Notes: generated by a model not told the origin, from the letters alone. 64,000 bases of DNA from Rhea pennata (GCF_028389875.1 NC_084669.1:35626731-35690730), one strand, 5' to 3'. Counted from the stretch's first letter, positions 11,727 through 23,438 are shown. Made by a program: numbers and translations.

Positions 11727-12246
11727 ATCGCCGCTCTTCGCCTTCGCGGCGCGGCGGCGGCGCGGCCCGCTTTGAGCCGCTGCCCCGGCACCTGCCCCTT
11801 TTCTTTGAGGGAAAGCATGGTCGGTATTTCTGGGGAAACGTTGGGAAGAAAACAAACGGGAGCGTGGCCCGTGGCGCTCGGTGGGCAGACAAAGGAAGAG
11901 CTTGCAACACGCTGTGCTTCCTGTCCCTTCTGGAAATGTCCCACGTTTTTTGTTTTGTGTCTGTCTTTCTTTTTTGGGGGGTGGGGAAGTGCACTTGGCG
12001 GGGTTGTAGCTACTCCCTGTAGTCGGAGCCAGTAGCGAGCTTTGTGCTGCACGTACGTGCGTGTTACGCTCTGCAAACTGAGTTCAGTGTTGAAGTTTAG
12101 TATAGTAGGTATGTATGTATGCGCGTTTTAAGTATCTTTTAAGTACAAAAACAAAGGTAATCATAACGTGATTTTTCTGAAAAAAATAACTTTTTTTTTT
12201 TTGCGAGGAGGGACTTTAACGTACGTAAATGCTCTCTCTCTCTCTC

Positions 12247-12266
12247 TTTTTTTTTTTTTTTTTTAG
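12247..12266 (+). promoter_or_regulatory. HNRNPH3: Uninterrupted polypyrimidine tract and acceptor of HNRNPH3 start exon
   Basis: (CT)n from about 12232 leads into T18 and then AG at 12265-12266, giving a pure pyrimidine tract of about 33 nt before the start-codon exon. Confidence 0.85.
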
Positions 12267-12399
12267 GGTTTGATTGAAAGGATGGACTGGAGTGGAAAAC
12301 ATAATGGGCCAAATGATACAGCTAATGATGGAACAGTAGTACGACTTCGAGGTCTGCCATTTGGTTGCAGCAAAGAAGAGATTGTTCAGTTTTTCCAAG
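12267..12399 (+). CDS. HNRNPH3: HNRNPH3 start-codon exon
   Basis: 15 nt of 5' UTR, ATG at 12282, then residues 1-39 through EEIVQFFQ. Donor GTATCT. Ends in phase 1, completed to Gly by GG of the next exon. Confidence 0.95.
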
Positions 12400-15300
12400 G
12401 TATCTCTAGTATAGTCGAAGTATAGTAACTGAGTTTTCTTGTATCTATCGTATAGTGTTTCACACAGTTTAACTTGTAATACCCATTAATGGGGTGGGTG
12501 GGAGGGATGATACTAGACTAGCTTATTTTTCTCTAAATAAGATTTATGCCCAGTAATTAAAGTACAAATAACAGTAGATGTAGTAAAGCTGAGTATGTAT
12601 TTAATTTTGTCAAGGTGGTAAATGTATTATGTGTTTTGAAATAATCTGTATGTTAGCATTTGGAGCAGTTAAATTACTTGTTTGGTAGTTATGCTTTTTT
12701 CATTTAACTTAGGTAGTTGATTTTTTTGTTTGTTTGTTTGTTTTTGCATAGTTTAAACAGAAAACAAGTATGGCTAAATCCGTAAATGTTTAATGAAAGA
12801 TCATTGGCTTGTATTGTTGGGTGATGGGGGATATTTAAGGTGTTTTTCGTTGTTGTTGTTTAGATATGCTTTAAGTATTTGCTACAGATGGGAATGTTTC
12901 AGCCTTTAACACTGTTCCCCTTGATGGGGTTATTTGTCCTTGGGTTAAAGGGTTGGAAATCGTGCCAAATGGGATAACATTGACGCTGGACTACCAGGGG
13001 AGAAGCACAGGGGAGGCCTTCGTGCAGTTTGCTTCAAAGGAGATAGCAGAAAATGCTCTGGGGAAACACAAGGAAAGAATAGGGCACAGGTGGGGATGGA
13101 GAGTTTGGGATGGTGTTAAATCTTTATTTTTGGGGGTTGTGGGTCAGTAATGCTTTTGGGGGGGTTGGGGACCATAATATTGGACTGGCTATTTTTTTTA
13201 AGAATTTTTATAATTGATCCTAAGTTAACTTGGGAAATATAGTAGATTTGGGGGGGTGGGGGAGACAGTAATACTCTGTGTAGTTTGCTAAAATCAGAAT
13301 TCTGTTTCGATTGTTTTTGTGTAGGGTAATTTGTGATAAATGCCACTATAGCCAGATGCTTTTTCAACAGTATGTTTTCCATACTGGAAAGAATCTTTTA
13401 TGTTTAATTTGTACAGTTAGAATTTGCACATAGTAAATTTTACTAATGTAAAAGCTTTTCTTTGATACGCTTAAGAATCTTAAGGTTTTGAGGAGAAATT
13501 TAAGTTGTATGGCATCTTTAGTCATTTTTATTGGATTGTGCATTTAGTTATAGAAAATAATTTAGTATGGCCTTTTGTGATATTCAGACAGCTTATGCAT
13601 GTATTCTTATTTGTACCTTGATAATGCTCTTTTATTTAGATATATTGAAATCTTCAAAAGTAGTAAGAGTGAAATCAGAGGATTCTATGACCCACCAAGA
13701 AGAATGATGGGACAACAACGACCTGGACCATATGATAGACCATTAGGAGGAAGAGGGGGTTATTATGGAGCTGGGCGTGGAAGTATGTATGACAGAATGC
13801 GTCGAGGAGGTGGTGGATATGACGGTGGTATGTGTATCTAATGAATGGAGGTTCTGTTGTCAGTTTTGTGTTTCTGACACCTTTGTCGAGAAATAAAGAA
13901 ATGGCAGTTGCTTCAATACCTGCTAGGTTTGAAAACTTCTCTAAAAGGGATTATTACAAGTAACGTATCAAAATATTACAGTTTAGTATTTAAGAGTTAT
14001 GGAAGTAATAAGAAAACTCTTTTCAGCACAGTTGAAAATCTTACCCGCATGCTTCAGCCTTTTTACTGTAAAATGGAATTTTACACTTCCAGTCTGTTGC
14101 GAAATCCAAATTTAGCAGTCTGTAGAGGCAGCTGCAGATTTTTGGTTGCCCAAAAACAGAAATTTCTCTTGTGCATTACTTCATGAATATTACAAGGTAA
14201 TCACTTTTTTTTCTGTTAATTGTACAGGATACGGTGGCTTTGATGATTATGGTGGCTATAATAACTATGGCTATGGAAATGATGGCTATGATGACAGAAT
14301 GAGAGATGGGAGAGGTAAAAAAAATGGTTTGTTTGAAGAAATCTGTGTATCATTTCAGTTTGACATAGTAATTTTCAAAATAGAAATAATGATTTATTAA
14401 GCTGTTTTCTTTAAAAAATGTTCTTTGGGGGAAGGGGAATCTCTGGAAATTGTACTGTTTAAGAGATCTTTCAGTTGAGTGTTTTTGGTTAATAACATTG
14501 GAATTGTAAACATCTAACATTCAATTGCCTAGTGGCACACAGGAAAAGTATTAGTAATAGCTTTTCTGGCTTTTCAGTTTTTATGGGTAATTTTTTGTTC
14601 TGATTTTTTAATAGGGATGGGAGGACATGGCTATGGTGGAGCTGGAGATGCAGGTTCAGGTTTCCATGGTGGTGGTCATTTTGTTCACATGAGAGGACTG
14701 CCTTTTCGAGCAACAGAAAATGATATTGCTAATGTAAGTATCCTATTAAGAGCCTTCTAATATCAGGAGTTCTCTTGTTTTTATTTATTCTGTTTCAAAC
14801 TTAGTTACAGTTCTCAGTTAAGTGATTGATAGGTCTAATGTGTCTGATAATTAAATTCATGGCCATTTATGTGAGTGCTACAAAGCTGAATAGTAAATGA
14901 GTCTTTTATAAAGTTAATACTTGAGGTAAGATCATTGAAGAAGTTAGCCAGATTCTATTTAACATTAATCTCGATGCTCTCTGCTTATTTGTTTCCATAA
15001 AAATTAATTGGAGAGTTGGTTGTTGCTTTCAGCATCCTCATTTTATAATGTTTTCAGAAGTCAGACTTCCATAAGAGTGGCAGATGTGAAACTGATTTTC
15101 AGTTTGCAGATTAATATATTCATGTGAGATTTTTTTCTAAGAGGGACAGAGTGGGAGAACTTTAGAGAGCAATGTTCATTTGAGGGGAGTAGGGAGAGGT
15201 CATATTACCTGTAAGAGATCAGAGTGGCAGATTTCTGGTAGTCTGGAGCTGCCCTGTGTAGGGGAAGAAGCTTTTTCCTGGGATAGGAGGCCTGATGTGA

Positions 15301-17162
15301 GCACAGCCTCTACAACAGAAGAGGGGGAGGGGGCACCGTCTTTATTAACTGCATCTGTATTACCTGTGTCTATGACTTTATTTTTCTGGATGTGCTATTC
15401 TACTATTATTTTCAGCTGTATTTTCTTTTATCACTTTGACTGTTTCCTTTAGTCTGAGTGCAGAAGCCACTGTTTTCTTTAGTCTTGAGTGCAGAAGCTT
15501 CAGGCTTTAATTGAGAGTATGTTACTGCAAGTTGAAAGCTTGATGAATAGTATTCAGTAATGTTATCACAGGTTTGTTTGCACATACTATTTGCTGAAAT
15601 GGCTGTTAATCAGAAGTACCACTGTTTCTTTTTGGTGCTTTGAGTTTTAACTGCTGGAGCAATGAAAATAAATTTGATTGATAGACACCATTCTTTAATT
15701 TCATGAGTACAAGCGTACTTTGAAGACTCTATTTAGCTCTACTACTCCAGAAAGAAGGGAGAAAAAATAATGATCTTCCTTTTCCAGGAAGGCTTCATAC
15801 TAGAACCTGTTGCTTAAAGCACCCTGCCTGGGCGGGTATTTTTGTTTGTATCTTTCTGAAGAATTCTCCTTAATCTCTGTTGCTAGAGCTTTTCAAAATT
15901 GTGTAATAGTAAATTCTAAGTGGCTTCTAATGTTATGGTACGATGTCACTAATACTTAGGAAGTAACTAACTAGATGTGATAAGGATAGAGAGAAAAATA
16001 TAGAGCTCACCTAACTACTGGGATAGCAGATGTCATCTCCGGCTTGAATTCATAAGTTCATGAGATTTTTATTTTGTCCTTAGTTTTTTTCACCGTTGAA
16101 TCCTATAAGAGTTCACATTGACATTGGAGCAGACGGAAGAGCGACTGGAGAAGCAGATGTGGAGTTTGTAACACATGAGGATGCAGTAGCTGCCATGTCC
16201 AAGGATAAAAATCACATGCGTGAGTGTTGTGTTTACATGAGATTTTCATTGATGATTCTTTAGTTGGGTATGTAAGAGTATGTTAAGTAAAAGAGTTTAA
16301 ACGCTATCATTTAAGTTGTTAAGCACTAAATACGCAAATTATAAGACTTTTTGCTGTCCCTCAGAATCACTGGGGATGGATGGTATTTCAAACTCACTCT
16401 TTGCAGACTTCAGGATAGTGAAGATGCTGTCTAAGAAGTTTTTTTGATTTTTATCTCTGTTTTCAGTTTTTGAATTGAAACGTGGGTAATTCTTTTTGTT
16501 TCTTGCAGAGCATCGATATATCGAGCTGTTCCTGAATTCAACTGCTGGAGGTGGTTCTGGAATGGGAGGCTATGGCCGAGATGGAATGGGTATGCATGTA
16601 TTTCAGTCTTAGCTGATTTTTGCCAAATTTAGTGAGTTCCAAGTTTGTAATCATGCACATTCTCTTTCTCAGATCAAGGTTATGGCGCAGTTGGTAGAAT
16701 GGGAATGGGTAGCAATTACAGTGGAGGGTACGGAACTCCTGATGGCTTAGGTGGATATAGTAAGTAAAAGTTTTATTACATATTTGGTGGCTGTGTTGCT
16801 GTATTAACTCCTGACATGATCGGAAGGGTGGGTTTTCTTAGGATACAGGATATTTGTGCTTTGAGCAAGGGGAGGGGGAGTATTGTTTAATTTAAATCTA
16901 TATTACTTCCAGTTTGCCTATGCATTTGTCAACTACAGTAAATGCTTGTTTAGAAAAGTACTGCTAAAATACTGTTATTCTTGTTTGACTTAAGCTGGTG
17001 CCAAATCAACTGTTTTTGTATCACCGATCAAATCTTTTCTTTTCTTTAAGGTATGTATACGTGACCTTCTGTCAATTGTTTGCAGGTCGTGGCAGCGGAA
17101 ATAGTGGAGGATACTATGGGCAAGGCAGTATGGGTGGAGGAGGATGGCGTGGAATGTATTGA
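12282..17162 (+). CDS. HNRNPH3: HNRNPH3, heterogeneous nuclear ribonucleoprotein H3 (complete)
   Basis: Nine coding exons (12282-12399, 12951-13089, 13640-13827, 14228-14314, 14615-14733, 16084-16219, 16509-16589, 16673-16759, 17086-17162) join to 1032 nt, 343 aa plus TGA; human hnRNP H3 has 346. It starts [20 protein letters not shown]. Two quasi-RRMs are visible: residues about 17-92 ([20 protein letters not shown]) and about 198-270 ([28 protein letters not shown]). A Gly/Tyr/Arg-rich linker lies between them and a Gly-rich tail ends GGGGWRGMY. Family knowledge: hnRNP H/F proteins bind G-runs in pre-mRNA and regulate splicing and polyadenylation; H3 lacks the first qRRM of H/F. It is nuclear. 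It is divergent from PBLD and convergent with RUFY2. Confidence 0.97.
12400..12950 (+). other. HNRNPH3 intron after the start-codon exon
   Basis: 551 bp, AT-rich with TTTG repeats near 12723-12745. Nothing else seen. Confidence 0.8.
12951..13089 (+). CDS. HNRNPH3: HNRNPH3 exon with core of first qRRM
   Basis: Acceptor TTAAAG, with an unusually poor pyrimidine tract. Donor CAG|GTGGGG, weak from +3 on. Encodes [20 protein letters not shown] to KERIGHR. At 139 nt, skipping would shift the frame. Confidence 0.95.
13090..13639 (+). promoter_or_regulatory. HNRNPH3: G-run-rich HNRNPH3 intron
   Basis: The first 180 nt after a weak donor hold at least six G-runs of 3-7 nt (13091-13094, 13132-13136, 13139-13143, 13158-13164, 13167-13170, 13250-13262). 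G-runs are the known binding sites of hnRNP H/F family proteins, so feedback on this exon is plausible, but this is inference. Confidence 0.5.
13640..13827 (+). CDS. HNRNPH3: HNRNPH3 Gly/Tyr/Arg linker exon 1
   Basis: Encodes [20 protein letters not shown], completing the first qRRM, then the [10 protein letters not shown] / [11 protein letters not shown] low-complexity stretch with RGG-type arginines. Donor GTATGT. Confidence 0.95.
13828..14614 (+). other. HNRNPH3 introns either side of exon 14228-14314
   Basis: 400-bp and 300-bp introns. Open frames running through them are extensions of the real exons past their donors. Confidence 0.8.
14228..14314 (+). CDS. HNRNPH3: HNRNPH3 Gly/Tyr linker exon 2
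   Basis: Encodes [20 protein letters not shown] to RDGRG. Acceptor TGTACAG, donor GTAAAA. 87 nt, in frame, so it can be skipped without a frameshift. Confidence 0.95.
14615..14733 (+). CDS. HNRNPH3: HNRNPH3 exon opening second qRRM
   Basis: Encodes [20 protein letters not shown] then [19 protein letters not shown]. Donor GTAAGT, phase 0. Confidence 0.96.
14734..16083 (+). other. HNRNPH3 long intron
   Basis: 1350 bp. It contains an imperfect 23-nt direct repeat (about 15450-15500, CTTTAGTCT(T)GAGTGCAGAAGC). No exon recognised. Confidence 0.8.
16084..16219 (+). CDS. HNRNPH3: HNRNPH3 exon with core of second qRRM
   Basis: Encodes [20 protein letters not shown] to MSKDKNHM. Acceptor CCTTAG, donor GTGAGT. 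Confidence 0.96.
16509..16589 (+). CDS. HNRNPH3: HNRNPH3 exon 7
   Basis: Encodes [20 protein letters not shown] to GRDGM. Ends the second qRRM and starts the C-terminal Gly-rich tail. Confidence 0.95.
16673..16759 (+). CDS. HNRNPH3: HNRNPH3 exon 8
   Basis: Encodes [20 protein letters not shown] to GLGGY. Acceptor TTTCTCAG, donor GTAAGT. Confidence 0.95.
17086..17162 (+). CDS. HNRNPH3: HNRNPH3 last coding exon
   Basis: Encodes [25 protein letters not shown] and TGA at 17160-17162. Compared with the human GGYGRGGGG junction, the codon split over the splice gives Ser instead of Gly. Confidence 0.95.
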
Positions 17163-17505
17163 AGGATGGCCTTGCTTCTTCAAAATACCCTGGAAGAAAC
17201 AGTCTCTGGTCTACTAGACTTTCTTACAAAATTTAATTTCTTTTGTATTTTAAGAACTTTATAATGACTGAAGGAATGTGTTTTCACAATATTATTTGGT
17301 AAGCAACAGATTGTGATGGGAAAATCTGTTTTCTGTAGGTTTTATTTGTTGCATACTCTGACTTTAAATAAATTTTTATATTCAAACCACTGATGTTGAT
17401 ACTTTTTATACTAGTTACTCCTAAGGATGTATTACATATTCAAGAATACAGTTGGTTTAAGATGTTGTACTACTCTTGGTTCAATAAAGGTGGTTGTACT
17501 GTGAC
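17163..17505 (+). other. HNRNPH3: HNRNPH3 3' UTR
   Basis: Sequence after the stop with two AATAAA signals at 17367-17372 and 17483-17488. A transcript end near 17.5 kb is inferred. Confidence 0.7.
17483..17488 (+). terminator. HNRNPH3: HNRNPH3 polyadenylation signal
   Basis: AATAAA, 320 nt after the stop and followed by a GT-rich stretch (GGTGGTTGTACTGTG), a good downstream element. AATAAA at 17367 is an alternative proximal site. Confidence 0.65.
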
Positions 17506-20500
17506 TCTTAAAAACACTGATTTAGTTCTGTGTAATCTTGGTGTAGTGAATGAGTTGAAAACTTGACTTGTTTAAAGGAGAAAGGTAGTTGAATAGATTA
17601 GTTGATTTGGTTACAACCTCTCCTAAATTCTTTTGATAAGTTGTGTGTAGTAACCTCCTAACACAGCATTAAGTTAAAAAAAGGTATGGAGACTAAAAGT
17701 TGTAGTTTCAGCTTCCTTTCTTTTAGTATCGGAATCTACTGTGATCTTTAAACATACAAGTACGTAAATGGGTAGTGACCAAGTTCTGTGCATCCACAAA
17801 ACTGAGCAACAATGTTATATTTTTCAGTTTGCTGTAGAATTCTAGAAACTGCATTTCACGTCTTCACATTCATAAATGTGCAAATCAGTTGCTTATCAAT
17901 CAAACTAAAGCATTATTAGCACAGCTCATCTTTTAGTTAGCATAAAATAGGTCAAGTACTAGTTAATTTGAAATGATCTACTTGATACTTCCTTTGAAAA
18001 AAGCACTGCTTCTGGGAAGATTGGGGAATTTCTAAGCAGGTTAGATTATTTTTTTCCCCTTTATAAACCACTGTATTTAAACAATTTTCTCGCTCCACAC
18101 AGCTGACAGTTTTCTTGGCAAGCTTTGAACAAAGCCATTACATGGGTGAGCAAGAATGCCTCTAAAATAAAAATGGATGTAAGCCTAATACTAAATAATT
18201 AAAACATGCAACCCAAAACACTGATAAAGTTTTTGTGCATTTATGACATGTAAGATATGTGAGAAAGACTGTTTGAAGACACTTAACATACCTGCTGTGT
18301 AATGAAAAAAGGTATTTCATATTTATTCTGAGCTGGTGTGATCTCCCAAATTAACTGCTTGTCCTCAATGCCTCCTTGCAATGTCAAATGTGATCCTGGG
18401 TACTAAAAGTCTGTCACCTGTTTTGCTAGTACTGTGTTATATATGTAATAAATGTCTTACTGTGGGAGAGTAGAATGGAGTTTATTTTACTAGATAATGT
18501 GCTCTTTTGTCAAAGTGGAAAAGGAAGAATAAATAGCTGAAACAGTCATGTGGAATAGAAAGCAGATTTCTAAGTGTTGGAGTAGCTGTTTTTTCTTGAA
18601 TAAGAAGGGGAGGGAAAACTGACTTGTGATTACTATGTCAATGATTGTGCAGGGCATTAACAGTAACCAGTGGATATTTTGGTCAGTTGCTGAAGAGGCT
18701 TACATCTTACGTAAAACTAAAATCGTAAAACGGCAGGAGTTAAGTTGCATGAAAAAGGTATCTTAAGAGTGAGGAAGAGGGTATCTGTACTTGATGGAAG
18801 CTGTAATATTTTTTCTACAGAAGCATAGCATAAAGCCATCCAAAAATAGCTCTGCAATATACCTTCACTTATATTTTGCCTTCTAGTTCATGAGAAGAAA
18901 CATGTCCGTAGTTAAGACTTACCTTTTGAGTTAAGCCTCAAACTACTCCGTATAGCCAAGTAGGTTGCAAGCAGTTCGCTACCTTTGAGTCTCAAATAGT
19001 GAAATCATGCTGTGCTTCTTCCTAAGCCCTGTTACTTCTGTGTTTAAATGAAAGTGGAGCCTGTGCTTCAGTTGGTTCACCTTTTAAAAAGAACAGCGTT
19101 CAGCTTCGAATTTTTTTAACCATCTTAAGCAATATTTAAATAGCAGAGAAGTTGTTTTGCAAGAAAACAGCTTATGAAACAAGCTTCCTCAGTAAGAAAG
19201 CCTTCATTTTAGATTTAATCATCGTATATGAAGTTTTATTTCAGTCTTTGCTGTAAAGGGTACAGTGCTAAGAACTGGTTCCTGGAAGCACTGTCTTGCT
19301 GCAGGTGTATGATGACTGCCACCTCCTGCAAGAATGAGCTTCCTAGGGAACAGAAAGAAGAGGAGGGCAGCAAAGATCAGCTGCAACCACCCACTCTTCT
19401 ACTGGAGCAACTGAAAGTCTTTCTTTACAGTGGTAAAGTTTGCACAGAATGCTCAAGTATTTAAAGAGTCTGAATACTGTAGCTTCATTTATCCACGGGC
19501 TGAAAAAAAAAAGCAACTGGTCATTTCTCTACAATAATACTGGCAGTCCTTTATACGATCATAGTTTTCCTTCACTGGAATGTGAAGAGCCTATAACCTG
19601 CTAGAGGTAGAAAAAAAATAGTGGTATTTAGTGTTTGAAAATTTTATGTAGCATAGTTTTATATTACCCTCCCTAAAAAATTACGTAACTGAGAAGACAG
19701 TAACACACACGTGCTCTATCGTAGTTGAAAAGGTGGAGTAGGAAAACAGCATCTTTGTTTTTCAATGCAACGCTGTAAGCGCAGGACCCTGGCCTAGAAA
19801 TATCTGAAAGTATTTAGAACAGCTAGATATCAAGGTAGAAAATCAGCTAGGATTTCCCTTTTACTTCAGAGAAGTAGGTAAAATTATACTGATACCAACT
19901 TTAACTACCTTTGCAAGAAGGTAGGTGCAGCCAGCACAATCACTTCACGGGCAGAAGCATGAGCGTATTTTTCGTATACTTGCTAATAACACTCATATTT
20001 ACGTCAGAGGCCATTTCCCAAGATAAATGTAATACAGGCAGCTCTGATACTATGTAAACACACAGTTTCTTTTAAGGAATGGATTATGTACTCCACAGAT
20101 CATTTACTCAGCGTGAGAAAGATGATTTAGAATCACAAGATGATAGTGTCAAAGGAAGAGGCTTTTGTAGAAAAAATCATGGAATTAATGGATCGATGAC
20201 AGTCTGGTACAAAAACCTGCTAAAAGCAGGCCATCTACGTAGTTTGATACTGATGGAAGTAAGACTGAGAAGAACGTTATACAGTATTCACCCTTCAGGT
20301 GAGGGCAGAAATTTTACTTTCAGAGTATGTAAAAGCCATCTAAAATACATTACACAATACTTCAGCGACATTTTCCCACACTGATCTAGGGGCATAGAGA
20401 AGAAAAGATTAAGGTAATGGAATTTAGTTTACTGTAGCTATTTGTTACAGAAAAGTCAGCATTGGTAATGACTGCACTATGTTCGTATTTTAAAAGAATG

Positions 20501-20830
20501 CTAATTTCAAATTATTTTTGTTCACTGCAACATTTTCAAAAAGTTTCTTATTAAAGCAGTACAGCTGAGCATCATCTCTATCCTAAATCAAACCCTGTTC
20601 CCATCACACCTACCCTCACATAAACCCCACCTGAAAACATTTTCAGAATACTTTCAGGAGGCAAGTGAGAAATGTTTAGTTTATTATGTAATTGGCAATT
20701 AGCTCCTCCTTCCCCAAAATACACAAAGGCTTTCTAGGCAACTTGAACAAGTCACAACAAAATACTCAATACATTCTAAATTATAAATTTAAATAAAGTG
20801 ACATTATTCCCATAGTTAAGTTGCAGATCA
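17506..20830. other. Intergenic region between convergent HNRNPH3 and RUFY2
   Basis: 3.3 kb without a supported gene. AATAAA at 18447-18452 and 18528-18533 on the plus strand could serve a long HNRNPH3 3' UTR. Open frames of 78 and 101 codons at 19228 and 20079 have no recognisable similarity. Confidence 0.65.
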
Positions 20831-20836
20831 ATGGTA

Positions 20837-20842
20837 TTTATT
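20837..20842 (-). terminator. RUFY2: Probable RUFY2 polyadenylation signal
   Basis: AATAAA on the minus strand, the best candidate 3' end for RUFY2, about 3.7 kb after the stop codon. Confidence 0.5.
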
Positions 20843-23418
20843 TTTTTCAAAAATTATTTACAGATTTACAAATGTTTGTACTATACAAAAAGTTACATTA
20901 CGTAATTTTAAAAACATTTTTCTTTACAAAAGCTACATAAGCAACTACATTTTTATGTGTTAAAAGAGCAGTTGTGATAGTTTAATAATATTAACTATGT
21001 AACTACCCTCAAATGATACAGCTAAGCTAAACAATGTGCAAGAATGATTTACATAGCCTAGTTAAAAGATCTGCTTCAATGCTACCTTGCTCCTGTTAGT
21101 AAACATTTCCAAATCCCTGGATGAAGAAACTATTTGGGTAGGTAATCCTGCTTAATCTTAAACGGTACAGCTTAAAGCAGGGAGGTTCCATTTTTGGACC
21201 TAATAAAAACAGATATAAAAACAAGGAAGATTCGTTCTATGCAATGAAGTCAATACTAAATAGAGTTTATTAAAGGATGTATCTTTATCTATCTACTGGA
21301 AGACAAAGGATTTAAGTTCCAGCAGAAGTTACCATGAAACAATGAAAAAGAGCGGTGAGATGTGTCGGAACTAGCCCATACCTGCTCAAAAGCTCTCGGT
21401 GCGCAGGGGAGGGGAATAAATGAAGTTTAGGAACGAACTCTAAGTTTACGAAAGATGGTGACAAACGAAGGTGACAAAAGAACCTTCCTGTCCAACACAA
21501 GCAGCAGAGAAAGGATCTGTGGTCCCTAGTATTCAATCCTAGTGTCTCTTGGCAGCAAAATCACTCAGCTTCTGAAACCACACTTTCAGCATACTGTGAC
21601 TGCCCATACAAGATTAAAAAAAAACAAACAAAAAAAAATTAACAAAAAAAACCCTACGATATAAATGGAAATAATGTAAAGACATTTGAGGTTACAGACA
21701 CTGTGAGGCAACAACTTTCTGATGGACATCTTTCTCTTAATGGAAACCTGGATAAGCACATTTGTAATTTTTACAAAATAATTCAGAAAAATACACATTC
21801 CATCTATTGATAGGAATAGATTCCATCTACTTCTTACCTACCTGACAAAATTTCCCTCCACTTGTGAGTATAGAAAACAAAGCTGTCAGTACAATAATTT
21901 CTGATGTATCAAATCTTGAAAATGAGGGGAAGTAGAAACAAATGTAATTAGGAACCACTTACTGGACAACCTGGATTAATTGTGTTAAACTTAAGTCACA
22001 GATATTCCTTTTTAAATTTAAAACCAGCTACCACAGTTCAGCTTCACAATAGTGTATTCACAAGCAAACTCTGCAGCAGAATTAGGTCTGATTTGTTGTA
22101 GACCACCCTGTAAAAGCAGTTAAGTATCATCTTCTTCAAGATCATCATAATGCCTAAGACATTCTTCAAATACATATTAACACTGAATCTCCTTCATAAA
22201 TTGCCCTCCCTTCCTCCAAAAGAGCTTCTGAAGTCACATACTGGATTGACAGTCATGTGCATTTTTAATGCATGTATTTTTGATCTTTGGTGCTGTGCAT
22301 CATTTAAATATGAACAGTTTATCAGTGTCTGTGGCATTCAAAACAGTAACCAAATCAATCAGTAAGTACGTATTTCTGTTTGGAAGATTTCACTTCAAGT
22401 TTACCCTCACGAATGCAGAGCCAGCTTTTTAGCTCTGCCAAGTACACGGCACACAATCTGGGCAAACAGTGTCACACAAAATTAACAGAAGGCCCCTAAG
22501 TGCCAAGGCTGTTGTTTCTTCTCTGTGACACAGCCAGTCTCCGATGATGCAAATGACAGAAACCTTGCTGTCACTGTCGAGTTTCTGTCTCTTCCTAGAC
22601 ATGCTGTTCAGACAGGGAGAGAGGTAAGGTGCTCTGACTCTCTCCTTAAACCAGAGGCAATGATGCACAGCTTTTATACCTGCCCTGAGGTTTATGGCCT
22701 CACTGTGCGAGTGGACTGAAACTGAAAGGGCTGTAGCTCAGCGGAAACTCTAGTTTGACGTTGATGCAAAGGGTCGCTTTACAGCAAGAAAAGGGCATTT
22801 CCTGTTTGTATTTTAAGGGACCTCTTACTCTGATGAATGTAGCTACATCTACAAATTCAGAATGCTTCTCCTAATAAGCAATACATTCCAGTAATAACTA
22901 CAGTTTAATACTTCAGTATCAGTGCAACTATACTAATCCAGACGGTGAAGTAAAACTTCTGCTTTGGAAAAAAAAGATTTTCTGAATTTAACAGCAATAC
23001 TGTTCAGATCTTATCTCTTGATTAAGCTCCCACACGATGAAGTGATGGGGGAGAAGAAAGGAGTTAGCTGGTGTATTTTTTGTCACCGTTGTAAAACTCT
23101 ACCTATTCCCAGTTAAAATCAGAATAAAAACTTCACTATTAAATTCAAAAAAGTTAGAGGGTTTTACAATTACAAAACTGTACATAAGACACTGAGACCA
23201 CTGTCACTGCAAAAAGAATACATACAAATATGTAGGAGTCAGAACTCAAGAAAGTTCTCCATCTGAAAGATCAGAACAGATCTCAGAAAGAAGTCTGCCT
23301 AAGTCTCAAATGTAAGAGCACAGTTTCACATCTTTTACTTTCTTGGGAAAATCTTGAGGGAAACACAGAACAACTACATTCTAAGAATCTGAAAGCCAAA
23401 ATAACTCAAAATTCATCC

Positions 23419-23438
23419 TTTTTTTTTTTTTTTTTTTT
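23419..23438. repeat. T20 homopolymer
   Basis: Twenty consecutive T on the plus strand (A on the RUFY2 strand). Confidence 0.85.

Larger units (their letters stand above)
10650..11835. promoter_or_regulatory. CpG island, probable divergent promoter of PBLD and HNRNPH3
   Basis: About 1.2 kb of very GC- and CpG-rich sequence in an otherwise AT-rich window, lying between the 5' ends of PBLD (minus) and HNRNPH3 (plus). It holds GC boxes (10983-10990, 11030-11038), NRF1-type palindromes (10874-10883, 10971-10980, 11061-11070, 11093-11102), a TATCGCGATA palindrome (11141-11150) and YY1-type CCGCCATTTT/AAATGGCGGC motifs (11427-11436, 11634-11643). No TATA box is evident. This fits a housekeeping bidirectional promoter. 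Exact start sites cannot be read from sequence. Every long open frame in it is a by-product of low stop-codon density. Confidence 0.85.

Noticed and set aside
10677-11855. 392-codon open frame on the minus strand, and several others in the CpG island on both strands
   Set aside because: Proline/arginine/alanine-rich low-complexity translation caused by GC-rich sequence with few stop codons. It overlaps the promoter of two known genes and has no domain.
20079-20384. 101-codon open frame in the HNRNPH3-RUFY2 gap
   Set aside because: No similarity, no promoter or poly(A) context, and ordinary composition.
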